64,000 nt of DNA from Helopsaltes ochotensis (GCA_013400155.1 VXBM01000766.1:152696-216695), one strand, 5' to 3'. Counted from the first letter of the stretch, positions 26,101 through 40,512 are shown. Notes: a model not told the origin generated them from the sequence alone. A program made the numbers and translations.

Positions 26101-28460
26101 AGATAAAATGTTTTTGAGGATTATAGTGTCAAAGTAAGATACATACATGAGTTTTCTCCTTCACCTGTAAAATTTATGTCTTTACCTACAAATCGTTATA
26201 AAGCCATTCAGGTTGAAGCTGTTTCAGTATAAAAGAATTAAATTCGGAATGAGTCATGTATCGATTTACACTAACTGGGACAAGAATATTGTAGGTCAAT
26301 TTTTGTTTCCTTTCCCTTCATCTCATTCTTGGTAGTTAAACATCCACTGTCACTCAGGTGTTGGTTTCATACCTCACAAGTAGAAGATTTTGTATTGGTC
26401 ATTACAATGGTTTTTTTGGAAAGTTCAATTTTGTCTACAAGGAAGTCTTTCCTGAATGACCTAAAATTGGAGAAGGGAGATGACTGGAACTGGAGCATAG
26501 AGAAGTGCCTTGTCATGCTGGAATTTTATGGATGGCTTACTAAAGCAAGGATTACACTCATATATTCTGAATTCCAGTTCAATTCTTCGACATAAAGTGA
26601 TTTATTTTTTTCATCTTATCTCCCAAAATAGCTCTGAACTGACTTCCTGTTTTTTTTATATTTCTGTTTCCTTCAAGGAGTGGAGGGCAAGGGGGAGGGA
26701 CAGAAAAAAAATGGATGGGTTAGAGGCAGAATACCTTATTAGGCTTAAAAATTTATATAATGTCTTCAGATGGCCTATATATATTCTTCCTTTTTGACTG
26801 GAGTAATGTCCTTTTTATTGTCATGACTGAATCTCAGTAAGATGTGCATGTAAGATGTGTAAATAGGGATCTAAAATGGGATCTAAAAAGACCACTGTTG
26901 AGTGTTTATGGAAAAAGTAGGAGCTAATGGAAAAAGTAATATAGTTACTTCATAATTTCAAATCAATAGCATAATAGTCTTTAAAGGAGGACCTTTGAAA
27001 TGCTTTTTTGAAAAATAATTTTTTTACCTTGAAGAGTGTAAATTAATTTGAAAGAAATTATTAATTGTGTAATGTGCTAGAAATATGAGACACAACAGAG
27101 AAAAAAGTAGAAGTAACCTTAACTTTATTCAGTTAAGAGTGGTACAACAGCAGCCCTGGTTAGTCTTTCAACTTTGTTATATAATAAGTTTTATAAATAA
27201 TTTATAGCTAAACAATATTATAGACTCTTGTCTTTTTGTTTTACTTCCTTCACTTTTGATGAGCTGTCTTTCCACATCTATGTTTCATGACATGCCTCAG
27301 AAATGGTCTCCCACTTAAAGTCTAATTTATCCTCTGGCAAATGCCCATTCTTCATATTAGCTTGCTGTGGTATTAATTATTTTCTCTACTCTGGGTTATT
27401 ACCCAGAGACAAAAATGTGTTACTTTTGAATATATTTCAGCACAAACACTTCTGTTACATAAAAATAATTTGAATTTACAAGTTTTATACTAGAATATGA
27501 AATGTCAGTATTTTGTATATCTAGATGTATTTTGATGTAAAAATTACTGAACAGGTGTGGGTTTTTTTTAATCCATTAAAACTAAATTAACTTGTGTGTG
27601 AGATACTAGAAATTGTCAGGGAATGATTTGGATGCAGATGTTCCAGTTGATTAAAAGTACATCCCACTACACTATGTTATATTCCAAGTTTGTAAAGTAT
27701 ACGACAGTATGAGATCGTGTACTGCAATTATGTAATTTCTGTAAGAATTAAGGAAGGATAAAAAATAAAGTATTATGTTTGTGAAGTACTGTTCCTACTG
27801 CTAACATAAGATTCTTTAGAATGGAACCAGAAAATTACAACAACAATAACAACAACAAGAGCAACAGCAACAATAATAATAATAGTAATAATAATGATAA
27901 TAATAATGAGTGTTCTGTTTCCTTAATATGACTTGTTATTTCATGTTGGAACATCAGATCAGAGAGAAGGCACATTGCTTTTCCTCCCTTTTGAATTGAT
28001 ATGCAGTTCTTTTTCCTAGCAAGTACTACTACTGCTTATAGTTTTCCATGTTTCCAGTGGGCCTCTCTGTAAAGGCATCTGGCTTCTGAATTGGTAAACA
28101 ATAGGCTAAATTTGCTATTTGGGCACAAAAAAAATCTGTTTAAACTTCATATCTGAAAGAGTTGGAATAAATACATGAAGATGCTGAAGAGAATTCAGTG
28201 GTGGTAGTAAGTGCTTTTTGGTATTACTTGACTCATTTCATTGTTTACTCTTGTTCAGTCTCATGAGGATGGTGATATTTCACTGTATTAGCACTATAGA
28301 TAATCCATTATTATATAATGCAGTTTGTTTTAAAGAAAATTTCTGAATGGTTTTCTTTTTCTTTTCTTTTTGAGTGGTGTTTTTTTGTTTTTATTGCTAT
28401 TTTCTTGTTTTGTCTCAGTTTTGTTATTTTAGTCTAATCCTTTTCAAGGAAGGTATACTC
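23111..28460. other. AT-rich unique DNA, no gene seen
   Basis: No coding region or interspersed repeat was recognised in about 5 kb. A mixed AAC/AAT microsatellite lies at 27837-27910. Open frames at 24236-24514, 24661-24957 and 26329-26797 lack splice-site pairs and protein-like composition. Confidence 0.5.
27837..27910 (+). repeat. Compound (AAC)n/(AAT)n microsatellite
   Basis: An imperfect trinucleotide tract that passes from AAC units, through interrupted AGC/AAC, to AAT units. Confidence 0.93.
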
Positions 28461-28540
28461 ATTAGATTAGATTAGATTAGATTAGATTAGATTAGATTAG
28501 ATTAGATTAGATTAGATTAGATTAGATTAGATTAGATTAG
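28461..28540 (+). repeat. Perfect pentamer array (ATTAG)16
   Basis: Sixteen uninterrupted copies of ATTAG, 80 bp. Perfect identity over this length implies ongoing slippage. The unit is not the vertebrate telomere hexamer. Confidence 0.98.
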
Positions 28541-30912
28541 AGAATGGTAGAGAATTCTGAATGTCTCCTTATGAACTGGAAAGCAACAATAATTCAAATA
28601 CCTTGCTATGTGGGTTTGAAGACCTCGGTATTTCAAAATGTTAAGTGGAAATGAAGAACGGTAGTGAGGGGTATCTTCAGTAATGAAAATGATGTATCAA
28701 CTCTCTGACAGCCCTATATACTCCTCCTTGCGTGGGATAAAGGTCAGTGGAGTTTCATTACTAACAAACCAGTTCCAAGATATGCCATCCTCTTGATAAA
28801 GCAAATGAATTGAAAATTACAGATTTTTATTTTGCATATAAAAAGCAATTTTTTTGATCAGGAAAATGAGCTAAACAGATTTCGTTTTAAAATTTTGATA
28901 CATTTTTCATTTTGTCAGTGTCTAATATCCATCAAGTGCCAACCTTGTCCTTTTCTCCAGACATGCAATGTTGTCTTTCATTATCTAAAATTGCAAGATC
29001 ATATCTGTGATTGTGCAAACTTGACAGTGACTGATAAATTGAATCTTGTATTTTAAAACAACACCGTATATATTTGTTAACCTTGTGAAAACTTATGACT
29101 GAGTTTCCTCAGACAAAATCAGTGATTGTAAGCTGAGGTCAAATATGACTATAACTAACTGTACTCTCTTGATGATGGATATGAATGAAACCATAATACA
29201 CATACATCTGTGTACACATACATCTTCTCAAAGCATTTCCAGATATTCTGGGAAAGACTTATTGAAGTGGATCATGTGGCTGAAACTCATGGGTGGCTTG
29301 ATAGTCTAGAATGAATCTATGTGTTATCAGCCCAAACATTTTTCTCTTTATGAGACCTCAAAGAGAGAGACACATAATGCTTGAAGAGCTGGATTGGAAT
29401 TCAGTACTCTTAAATACTGTAGCTGCAGGTTTCAGAGAAAACACTCGTTATGTATCCCTCTGCAGAAAAAAAGGTAGAAAAGATGAATTGATTAAAACAT
29501 CATCAAAAAGAAAGAGAAACAGAAACCCAAGAACCATTTGTGGTGAAAACACTGCTACAGATAACTTTCTTCAAAAAATGTTAGGACTAGGATAGCTAGT
29601 CCTACCAACATGCTAAGACGTAGTGTTTCAGAATACCAGTGAAGGGAAAAAAAGATACAGTTATTTGTCAATTTTTTTCTGATTTTCAGTTCTAATAGTA
29701 ATAGTTATGATTTGAGATCTTTGAACACTGTTGCAACATTCTTTTTGCCCGAAACATTACTCAGCAAAACAAGAGAGATATATGAACAGGCTTCAGATTC
29801 CATATCATTTCATATCAGCTGCAGCTGTATGTAGAGTGCGTACTGGATGTCATTTTCCTTAGACACTCACTTTTTACTCATTCTCAACAATGCTGTAGGG
29901 AATGCAAGACCTGCATGTTAAGTGTCCCCTCACAGGCAGACAATGTGAAAGGCAGAGAGGTATGCTTTGTATGTTTTCTAAATGATCAATAACTCAGTGA
30001 TATTGTTGGAAACAATATAACTTTTGGTGACAATACCAGTCTTTAAATATTACTTTTTAATGTGCAAGATTTCCTTCCTAAGTCTGTTCCATTTTGCATG
30101 CTCCAGCGTTAATATCAAAGTAGCTATAAAATATTGTAAAGGCAATTTCGGAATTGACAGGATTTTTGCTTCCCTCACTCCCCCCGCCTTTTTAGGCTTT
30201 CTGCCTGACACACTGAGTGCACAAAATTAGTAGTTTTTTTCAGAGTCTTGTTACTGAAGTAGTGTGGGAGCAGCTGTTCATAGATAGTTTTCTTTAAAGC
30301 ATGAAGATGAGAAAAGCATGAGCTTGAGTCAGAGGACACGTTGATTCAGTGGAGATTACTTCAGCATAAGGGAGAAATACAAAATAGTTAAAATGGCCAA
30401 ACAAATGTCTTTTACAGACATAACGATCCTTGAGCATTCTTAGTGGTGCTATGAAAAGCAGCCTCCATGGCTCAGAATTATTATTTTTTTTAATTAGAAA
30501 TTTATCTGTGTACTTATAAGATAGCATATGTTGAGTGATAAGCAAAAGAATAAGGAGATCTATGGTTTTATACTTGTTATTATTAGTGTAGATGATCATG
30601 GATTGTTTATTGTAATATAAGTTACTCTTTTAGAAAATGTTAAGCTACCTTTATTTCTATGAGAGCATTTCACATGGCTTTGGCTATCCCTGTTGTTTTT
30701 TAAAATTATTTATATATTAGGAGAGCAAGGAATGATATCAAAAATTTTTACAAAGATTAAGATTCACTCTACGATCTAATTTTTTTTCCACTGGGAAACA
30801 GCAACATAAGACATCAAAGAGGTAATATGTCCTTAAAAATCATATTCCAACTTTCTTGAAACTACCTCATTACTCACCAGTTGCAGCAGATTCAGATGCA
30901 TATCTCCCCAAC
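28541..30912. other. Unique DNA, no gene seen
   Basis: No gene or repeat was recognised. The 94-codon frame at 29311-29595 is hydrophilic but lacks a paired acceptor and donor. Confidence 0.5.
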
Positions 30913-31289
30913 AGGAAACTGGGGTTGTTTAGCCTAGAGAAAAGAAGGCTTGGGGGAGACATTATCACCCTCTACAACTCCCTGAAAGGAGGGTGTAACC
31001 AGGTGGGGGTTGGTCTCTTCTTCCAAGCAACCAGTGACAGGACCAGAGGAAATGGCCTGAAGCTGTGCCAGGGGAGGTTCAGGCTGAATGTCAGGAGGAA
31101 TTTCTTCATGGAAAGAGTTACTAAACATTCAAATATATGGCCCAGGAAGGTGATGGATTCTCCATCCCTGAAGGAGCACAAGAAATGACTGAATGTGGCA
31201 CTTTGTTGGCAAAGTGGTGATCAGTCAAAGGTGGGACTCACTGATCCCAGAGGTATTTTCCAGCCTAAATGACTCAGTGATTCTGTGAT
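30913..31289 (+). mobile_element. CR1 LINE, 3' end
   Basis: Plus-strand CR1 3' UTR beginning at 'aactggggttgtttagcc', passing through 'tctacaactccctgaaagga' and 'tgtgccaggggaggttca', and ending with CAGTGATTCTGTGAT, a degenerate CR1 tail. The internal spacing is normal and the copy is truncated 5' of 30913. Open frames on either strand inside it are incidental. Confidence 0.93.
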
Positions 31290-34200
31290 CTGTACTCCTG
31301 ATGCTGTTACAATGGTAGTCAAGGGTAGCTCTCACTGCCTTTGCAAGGATAGAACTGAATTTCCTGCAACAGCTAACTACAAGAGAAACTAAATAATATG
31401 TGTCTTTGACTCTCACAACTGTCCCAATAGTGTCTCTAATTGAAGAGGATTATGAAGTACTGCCTGCAGTGTAGGCTTCTTCCTTTAATCAGAAGAGAAT
31501 GCTGTCAGTTCTAAACTGTATTAATTTTCTGGCCATACATTTCAATTTTTGACTGCCAGACTTCTGTTAACCTGCTTTTGATCAATTCAAATTTTCATTT
31601 ACTCTCAATTTCTCCTTTCAAGTAATTTTAATTTTCCAAAGAAAACTTGTTGAGTTTTTTGGTTAGTTGGTCGGTTGTTTTTGTCTTTTTTTTCTGAAAA
31701 TATTTCACTCAAGGAAAAGTTTCCATTGCACGTAGTAGCACTGTGTTTATTTTGTTGTGCCTTATATAACCATCTACCGCAGTTACAGAAGGATTTTTGT
31801 CCTAAAGCTTTCTCATAAACTGACAGGAATTGCACAATATGTAATTCATGCCCTTATTTTCATTTCATAAGAAATATCTAGACATCCGATAGCATTTTGT
31901 GTTTTATGCTAGTGGATCACAAAATGCTTTATTAACAAATTGAATACTACCAGTTTAATACCCTACAGTAATCACTTACTCAGCATCAACATACTGCACA
32001 GAGGTAAAACATTTAGAGTAAGAGTTATAAAATACCACTAAGTAATTACCTCAGGATCATTTGCCATAAGTATGCACACATTCGCTGACAGGATATAATT
32101 TATTATAGCATTTGTGCCCATATAAGTAGGTGTAACATCATTACCCAGCCTGACTCTTTGTCCTAAACACAGATCAGATAATCATGTCGAGTTTGCATGG
32201 TTCATTTGAAATAAGATACTGCTAGTAGTCCTCTGTCACCTTGTACCATGAATGCAATGTTTCTGGAGATGGGTATTTTTTTTTGCACATGTCCCATACC
32301 AGTTTGGAATCAAAATATAACTCTTGACTGTCCAATAGACTACACAAATCATCTTATTCTCAAAGATGCTTGCTTGGCTCACCACCACTCCATTTAATAT
32401 AATTTCCCTGAAAGCTGTGAAATTATGTACTTGAAATTTTCATTTATTACTGGTAGAAAGAAAAATTATAATTAAACTCCTTAATTTTCTTGAAAGAGGA
32501 GAGGTTGAAGAAAGGAAGCACCTACATTGCAGAGTAATACTTTAAAACACACTAGACCTGTTTGTCTTAGATGTGATATGAATATATGAGTTCAGTTTAG
32601 GAGTAGGCAGAATTATTTCCCACCTGCTCTTCATATTCAGATTATATTTCAAAGAAAATTAACTGCATGTAGAGAGTAGGTGCACCCAAATGCATATCTC
32701 AGTAGGAATGATCAAGGTGGTAGGATATCAGGACATATGGAGAGTACACTGTCACTGCAGTTGGTCTGTAGTCCAAGCACCCATTCTGCAAGCAGAGCTG
32801 TGGGATACTGATCCATCTGGTAATTTAATTATGGTTAATTAAACCGTTCAGTAAATGTTGTTCCTGTCAGATGGTTAAAATTTCCTATCTGGCATGAAAA
32901 GTTAAATATGTTTTTTTAATAACCTTACATTTCTAACAATTAATTTACCAGTTTCTACTGATTGAAAATGCTATGGGTTTTTTTTCACAGAGCACTTGTT
33001 TCCCAGGATCTTGGATACAGCTTTTTGTCCCCTTTTTGGGTACTGTGGCACATTCAGACATGCAGAATTTTCATAAAAGAATTTGTCAGCAGCAGTAAAG
33101 AGGAAAACTGTGGAGACATTTTGTTTAAAATTGGTAAACAATAGCCAAAGAAGAAATCTTTAGGATACAATTTACACAATTTTACTGTGTAGCTCCAGAA
33201 AACAAAGTTGAATGAAAGTTGGCTGTTTTGTTTCCCAGTCTGAAACCAGGCATTTGGGAGTAGATGAGGAGTGGATTTAAGTAACTTTTCTTCAGTTTAT
33301 GAGCAATAATTTCTTATTTAAATACTAAAAGCTAAATTTCATTAGATTGAAGCAATATTCTGTGTATATTGAGTTTGGGAACTTAATTATATTGTAGTGC
33401 TTTAAGAAAAATGTTTTTCCTTTTTGAGTCATTTTCTATTGAAAGAAAAAAATTACCAAAATTATACATAAAGAGGATTTTCTTTCTTTCATAAATAGCG
33501 TATCTGTCTGGATTACTTTTTTGGGCCCTCTGGTAAAGTCAAGTGTTTTTGCAGCTGGTGCACTTGAAGTAATTAAGTGATGGGAATTCATCTTACCAAA
33601 AGAAAAATGAAGCCAATTAAGAGAATAAAAAGTTAATTTTAAATGTCATCCTGCACACAGTCAAATGCTAATGTTTTGTAGAGCAGAACCACTACAGTTT
33701 GAAAGAGATGCATAGAAATATAATTATATCAGTTAAAATTATTTTAATGGACTTAAAGAGCTATTTCTGCTTTATAGCTCTATAAAAAATAGACGTATTG
33801 TTATTCAATACAGACTGCTATCTTTTTTTTAAGAAAGAATGACGTATGTCTTGTGCTGTACACAAACAAGTAACAAAGCCTGCATTTCTACAATCTCTAA
33901 TAAAGGAAGTATTCTTATGTTGCAGTGCTCATGACAAAATCTTCATCCTGAGACATTTTTACCAGGAAGTTCAGTAATTGAACATGAAATCAAAAACATT
34001 TCTTGAGCAACCAAAAAGTGAAATTCATTATGAAAAGATTAAAATGCAAATCAGCTTTCCACCAAGGAGGCACATTAACATGATACCAATAGTTAAGAAA
34101 GTTTGTTTAATGTATTCTGATAATGAAATTTTTATGTTTGTGTAGTACACAACAAATCTGTTAGTTCTTTTAATAATAGTTAATAAAAATAGAAATCTGA

Positions 34201-34889
34201 TGTTGGAGAAGAATCATGGATTGGATGGATGGAATTAACTTTTTGATCTGTTGATATCATTAAGAGAGCAGATACCAGGGTATTACAGTCTACTTATCAC
34301 AAGGATGTATGCAAAACTAACATTTTAAAATATTTGTTTTTACATATGACTGGAGAATTTATAAATGTCAGCTACCTCAGTAGATACTGTAAACCCACTC
34401 TATCCTGTGGGATGTAAGGTCTAGAGAAGAACTACCCATTCTTCCCTTTAGAACAACTGGAAATAAGACTTGGAATATATTCATATATATGTGTGTGTGT
34501 GTACATGTATATATATAATGCAACTGTATTTCTTCTTAATCAAACACTGTACATGTAAATTAGAAAGACTTCTTATGGTTCCTGATATTTTTCTCCGGTT
34601 CATCTTCTGACCGCAAAAAATGTGAGCATACTGAACACGGAAATGTTCTCCTTCTGACAAACAAAAAGGCCTCGCAGCATCTGGCAGCACATCTGTGTCC
34701 CACTTTCGTAGAGTTTCTTGGAGGCTTTGGACGAATGTCTGTCTAGAATATCCATTATTTCTTAATGTGCAAATTCTTTGTTTTAGAGAAGGGTAAAAAG
34801 TTCTATATTCAAAGTTCTAAAAGGTATGAAGTTTATTAATTCATTTGCAGTACGATGGCTTTGTGAATTCCCTGAAAGTACTGACTGGT
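31290..34889. other. AT-rich unique DNA, no gene seen
   Basis: A (TG)n/(TA)n dinucleotide stretch lies at about 34484-34517. A weak exon-like segment at 32991-33133 (plus) was considered and set aside. Nothing else was recognised. Confidence 0.5.
34484..34517 (+). repeat. Short TG/TA dinucleotide repeat
   Basis: An ATAT core, then (GT)n from about 34490 to 34502, then TA repeats. Short and imperfect. Confidence 0.85.
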
Positions 34890-35205
34890 CTACCAGTCGC
34901 TGCCCAGCCCAGGACTCCCCTCACAAGGCCTGAGGTTAAAGACGCCCTGCCAGCCCCCAGGACCCTCAGCCCCTGCCTCGCCCATGGGCTCTGGTGACCC
35001 CACGTCCTTGCCTGACTTCAGCAGATCTGCATCTCTGAGGAGGTGCCTGAATCCTGGCCCTGGGCTCACCCCAGTGCCCCCAGCTGCCAGCTCCTGGCTG
35101 GGATGGTGGGACAGACCCTGAGGTCCCACAGTGAGTTTCCCTGGAAGCAACCATCACTGAGCCCTGACAACCTGCTGCTCAGCTGTACGGAGGACACAAA
35201 AAAAT
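34890..35205. other. GC-rich islet, unclassified
   Basis: About 300 bp rich in C and G, set in AT-rich DNA. It reads openly on the minus strand for 86 codons (34890-35150), with many G, P, S and E residues, and in a second minus frame. This is what low stop frequency in GC-rich sequence produces, and I recognise no protein. No CR1, LTR or splice landmarks are visible. It could be a degraded retroviral segment or an isolated GC-rich unique element. Confidence 0.4.
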
Positions 35206-38200
35206 TCCAAAGATAGTACGGAGTTGCTTGGGAAATTCAAATTATAACCATAGGTTCTAATTATGTTTTTTTAGTCAACTTAATAGTTGACTAAAACAGT
35301 TTAAAACAGTTCAACAGTTTAAAATATATTCATCTTTGAATGTGTTTTTTAAAATACAATTTCCTGAAACTTCATGTTTGAGTATTTTTTAATAGAATTT
35401 TCATTGTTGTTTATTTGATATTAAAGAGATATCAGTACTGTCTAACATGGGCTCAAAAATGTGCACCTTATTCTAAACAGAATGATTTATTTTTCACTGA
35501 AAAAGTATTTGAATTACTCTTGGTTAAGGGTTTTACTTTCTTCTCAAGTTATTGTCATAACTGGCTGATTCCTGTGGCTCTAAGTAGCAGCAAATATCAG
35601 AGTTTTATAAATCACAGATTGATTAAACTATGTAATTACACTATAGTTTCAAAAATGTTCAAGGGATTCTTAACCATTCTTTATTAAATAATGGATTAAA
35701 ATTAAAATAAGTAAAATAATAACTACTTGACATTAATTTTCACATTTTATTTCCAAGTTTGAGGTTGAACTTTGTGATTTGTTTTGGGAATTTTTGGAGC
35801 AAGAAGGATGTAAGTGTGGATTTGGTGATTTTTTTTTACTGGAGCTTTTGAGCAGGGAAGATTTCCAAAACGTTGTATAAGTATATATGAAAAATATATG
35901 GTCATAACTGCTATTCATAGGAAAAAATAACATTTTTACTGGTTTAAATATTCAGGTGTTTAGAGTTGGGCTACTTTTTCCAGACATCATCATGTTCTAG
36001 TGACAGGTCATACAATAGGTGATCAGGTTCCAAGTTCATATGTCTGAACAACTTCATTCAAGGCATGATGGGGAATATTTATAGATTGGGGGGGTTGGGT
36101 TTTTTTCTGTTTTGTGGGGTTTTGTGGGTTTGTTGTATTATTGCTTTTGTGGAGTTTTTTTTTCCTTTTAATTCTGGTTTTGATTTTGCATTTTCTTCTT
36201 TCTGTAATCTTTTTGAGCCAATTCTGTCTGTCTTCTTGCCATTCGATTACTGAAAGACACTGATTCTGTAATTAACAGGACTACTGGTGCAATTATTCAT
36301 TCAGTTAGCTATGCTCTTTGTATGTCTTCTAGGATATATAGATTGCAAAGAGCTTAAACAGTAGAGGGGAAGCTCTGCCTCAGTCATCTGAGTCTAGGCA
36401 AGCAGCCTGTACTTAAATGGCTAGTACCTTCAACTTCTCTTAAAGTCAGTCACTACTTCTAATAATAAGATTTTTCTGAACAGAGCCTTGTAAGACTGGA
36501 CCACAGCTTGTAGATAAATATGCTATTATGGCCATTAGTCATGTTCCAAGCATGTTTCTTTCTAAAAGTGCCAGATAAATCAATGGATCACTGTAAAGAA
36601 AAGTAGAATTTGTCTTTATTCTAGGACAGTTAATTTTTTCTAAGACTATGGTCTTGAAATCCTCCTCTGTCTTTCCCCCTTCACTATTTCTACATTTATA
36701 AGTCTGATATGGATTAATAGTTGTCATGTCTTCAAAGAGAGAGAAGGGTAGAGATTAATTAATCTTTATCACAATTAATTAAACTCACCTTAAACAGAAG
36801 TATTAAGGTAGCACTTATCCTTGGGTACCTAGACACAGAAAGCTCTGATTTCAGTGGTATTTGCAATTAGTGGACTGACAGAAAAATATACATTGAGAAA
36901 ACACATTTAAATTGATTTCATTTCAGCCATTTTTGGCACATTAGCTCATTCTTTGGGTGTTGTTATGATGGTGAAAGTAATAAGAGTATTATTATGAAAA
37001 AAAATGAAAAAAGCTAAAGATATTTTCTTAGTGAGTCTTTCAGATATTTGCTTTATCAGACCTAACTTCAGACAGAAGGTCAAATGCTGGAGGAGATATT
37101 CACAATTCATTGGAACTAAAAGAAAAAAAGATAAAACCATCCACTACCACCCTTGCCCCCCCCCCAAAAAAAATCCAAACATTTCCTTTTCAGTGAGTGA
37201 TCTAGTTCAGAAAGAGATATGTCCACCAACACTAGGTAAATGTGGGTTCCTCTTGGCACGCACTTAACTAAACTCTGCAAATAGCTATTCTTTTTTAATG
37301 TAACTATCTTGTACTTAAAACTCTGTTGGGTGGTTTTCTTCCTCTGATTTCATTACAGAAAGGAAAGATAAAAACTAGGTATGGGCCAAAAATTTTGCTC
37401 TGACTGCAAGGTAGAATTAACCTATCTACCCAATTAGACTTGCAGCTTCTGGAATTTTACTCTGTTGTAGTTTCTTTCCTTGAAGAACTACTCTGACAGC
37501 TTTATGAGTAATTATCATTGACCCTCCAGTGTTTTATTGACAATTAAATTTCTGACCACAATTATCTTCTAAGAACCATTGAAATCAGCAAATTTTGTGT
37601 TTGACTGCATTATGCTTTGTGGAAAAGTTGATAAACTCATGTGCAGTAGAAAACATGCAATTACCATTATTGTTAAGATGCTAATTTGACTTTTCTAAGA
37701 TACAAAGGCATAATTAATTTTAATGTTTACTGGCTCACGTTTATTCCTCTTACATTGTCAATGGAGAACTGTTATACTTCTTTGCAGTGTGTTGAACAAT
37801 AGAATAACAGAATTCTATTAACATAAATATGAGAATTTTTCCAGATGAATGCATTTGAAAAATTATGTCCATTGAATATCAGAGCCACTAAGATTTCTTT
37901 CTAAGCAAGCTAGGTGATATCAATGAATAGTGCTTCTTTTCACCTGGACACTTTATTTAGATGGCAGATTGAGCTTGAAGAGGCATTATGTTAAGAATTC
38001 TTATATATTTTGTAATATTTCCTACTCAAAAGGATTCACTCAGCTGATACACAGAAAAAGGTATTATTTCTAAAATATATATCAGCAAACACTTAAATTG
38101 GCCAAACAATGTCATTAGTGAAGACTTTACATGCTTAGATTTTAAGCAAGTGAAGTTTCTTTTATGCTGTGAAAGCATTATAGGTAAATATTCTATGCAT

Positions 38201-39031
38201 ACTGTCTGAGGAATGGGCTTTGATGTTATTTTTAAACCATGAGATATATATTTGCCTCAGCATCTTCTTTTAACGTGAATCAATCTTCAGAAATATTTCC
38301 TGGAGGATTGCAATTCAAGATTTTTGTTTTGTTCACATTAAGAATGTCCCAGCTGCAGTTACTATGCATGGAGATAAATGGAGTCTATAGCTGTCAGCAA
38401 TAGCTTCACATTTTTAGGCAGAATTTGGATGCTTAAGAAAAGATGCTTGATCAGGATGGTTAAGAACTTTTGTGACACATAGGAAACATCTTGATTTTGA
38501 CAGAGGTTTTTTTAACCTGAATTTTGCTAAGAAGGTTCAGGGATCAAAGCCCACTGACTGGTCTTCTTTCTTGCCAGTCTTTTCCTGATAGTGTCAGGCT
38601 TTTTTTTTTTTTCCCTTTTTTTATTTTATTTTATTTTATTTTATTTTATTTTTTATTGAGTAGAGGCTAAATGCAGATAGAACTAATGTCTATTTAACAA
38701 ATGGTTAAGCTTTCAGAAATAAGTATGAAGTTAATACTGAATGGACTCTATGTGACTCAGCAGAGCATTGGGCTCTGAAAAGAAAGTAGCTAAACACAAA
38801 AATATGATGATCCAGCTTGTAAGATCCAGTATTTTATGCCGAGTCAATACAGGAAAATTATTTTCAGTCCTGTACACAGGTAGGGGAGGGCTCCAGGGAT
38901 CTCCACATTGTGTTTGCCAGGCACTGTGGAGAGACAATGAAGGAATGCAGTCTGTGTTGGCTGTACTATTTGTCAATGCAAAAGGAACGTAACTCATCTA
39001 TAGGTTTGCACTTTCCCTTTGGAGGATCAAA
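35206..39031. other. AT-rich unique DNA, no gene seen
   Basis: Contains a T/G-rich tract (about 36085-36175), a C10/A9 homopolymer junction near 37157-37172 and a (TTTTA)n tract (38616-38656). No gene or interspersed repeat was recognised. Confidence 0.5.
38616..38656 (+). repeat. (TTTTA)n pentamer repeat
   Basis: About seven TTTTA units, preceded by a T run and CCC. Simple sequence only. Confidence 0.93.
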
Positions 39032-39338
39032 CATAGGTTCATACAATCTTCAGGATTGGAAAAGACCTCCAAGATGTTTGAGTCCAATCATTAACCCAGC
39101 ACCACTCCATACATCATTAACCATATCCCTTGGTGCTAAACATATTTTTTGAACACTTCCAGGGATGGGCAGCCTATTCCATTGTCTGAACAGGACTTCA
39201 GTGAACAAATATTTCCTGACATCAAATCTAAACATCTTTTGGCACTTGAGACCACTTTTTTTCTAGTCCTGTCACTTGTTACCTAGGACTGCCCCCTACC
39301 TTGCCACAACCTCCTTTAAGCTAGTTGTGGAGTGGTGT
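39032..39338 (-). mobile_element. CR1 LINE, 3' end
   Basis: A minus-strand CR1 3' terminus. The left edge 'cataggttcatacaatcttc' is a mutated tail plus the start of the 3' UTR. It is followed by 'ggattggaaaagacctccaa', 'gggatgggcagcctattcca' and 'gccacaacctcctttaagct' in CR1 order. Truncated near 39338. Confidence 0.92.
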
Positions 39339-39957
39339 TAAATGTTAGTACCAGCATTATACTTTCCCCATGTTCTTTTTGCTCACATTTGATTTTATGT
39401 TATTTTTGAAGGAACTTTCTTGTTAAGCAACAGTAAACTTATCATGGTTTAAGAAAGCTAATGTAGAACAATAGTCTATCCTATATGAGGATATAAACCT
39501 CATATTGAAATTTCAAATCTTAGTGCTATTTTGGGGTTCAGTCATGGTCACAAATAGTAAAGTTTCTGTGAAGTTAGAATAAAGTGACAACTATTCCTTT
39601 TAAGCATTACATCTGGCACTCTTTTATTATCACTTGCTCCCTAGTTGTTTTTGCCCATTTTGAGGGTAAATGATTAGACACTGATTGGAAGCGGTGATAA
39701 GTAAGCTGATGGATTTGAACATCAAAAGGTAGAAAAACTACAATCTTGTTTTTTAAATACTTCACACAAAAACCTAAGTTTTTCACTCATTCTGTAAGCA
39801 TGTACCTTTATAAATGTTTCAGTTCACTCACTCCCATCATTGGCAGGACTGGGGAGAGTATGAGAAGAATAAAAGTGAGAAACCTCATGGGTTGAGATGA
39901 AGACAATTGAATTCGGAAAGCAAAAGCCCTGTACACAAGCAAAGAAAAATGAGTAAT
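39339..39957. other. Unique DNA between two CR1 copies
   Basis: No gene or repeat was recognised in this 620-bp spacer. Confidence 0.5.
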
Positions 39958-40512
39958 TCACGGAATCACAGAATCAATCAGGGACCACAGTGGCTCATCT
40001 GGTTCAAGCTCCTTGCTCAAACAGGATAATCTTAGAGCACAGGGCACAGGATTGCATCCAGACGGTTTTCGAGTACCACCAGGAAGGGAAACTCTAAAGC
40101 CTCTCTGGGAAATCTGTTCTAGTTCATGTCATCTTCACAATAAAGTTCATCCTCATGTTCAAGTGGAGCTTCCTGTGCATCAGTTTTACCCATTTATTGG
40201 TTCGCACCACTGAGGAGAGCCTGCCTCCATTCTCTTGATACCCGCCCCCCTTCAGCCACTCATAGACATTGATGAGATCCCCTCTCCACTGCCTCAAGAC
40301 AGAACAGGCCCAGCTCCCTCAGCCTGTTCTCATAAGAGAGATTCTTCAGACCCTTGGCCAACTTAGTAGTTCTCTGCTGGACCTGGTCCAGGAGCAATGT
40401 CTCTCTTGTACTGAGGAGCCCAGAACCGGACACAGCACTCCAGATGTACCTCACCATGGCTGAGTAGAGGGGCAGGATCACTTGCCTCAGCTTGCTGGCA
40501 ACTCCTAGTTGA

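Noticed and set aside
32991..33133. Plus-strand exon candidate after a TTTTTTTTCACAG acceptor
   Set aside because: The donor TTG/GTAAAC is weak, the length is not a multiple of three, and the encoded residues look random.
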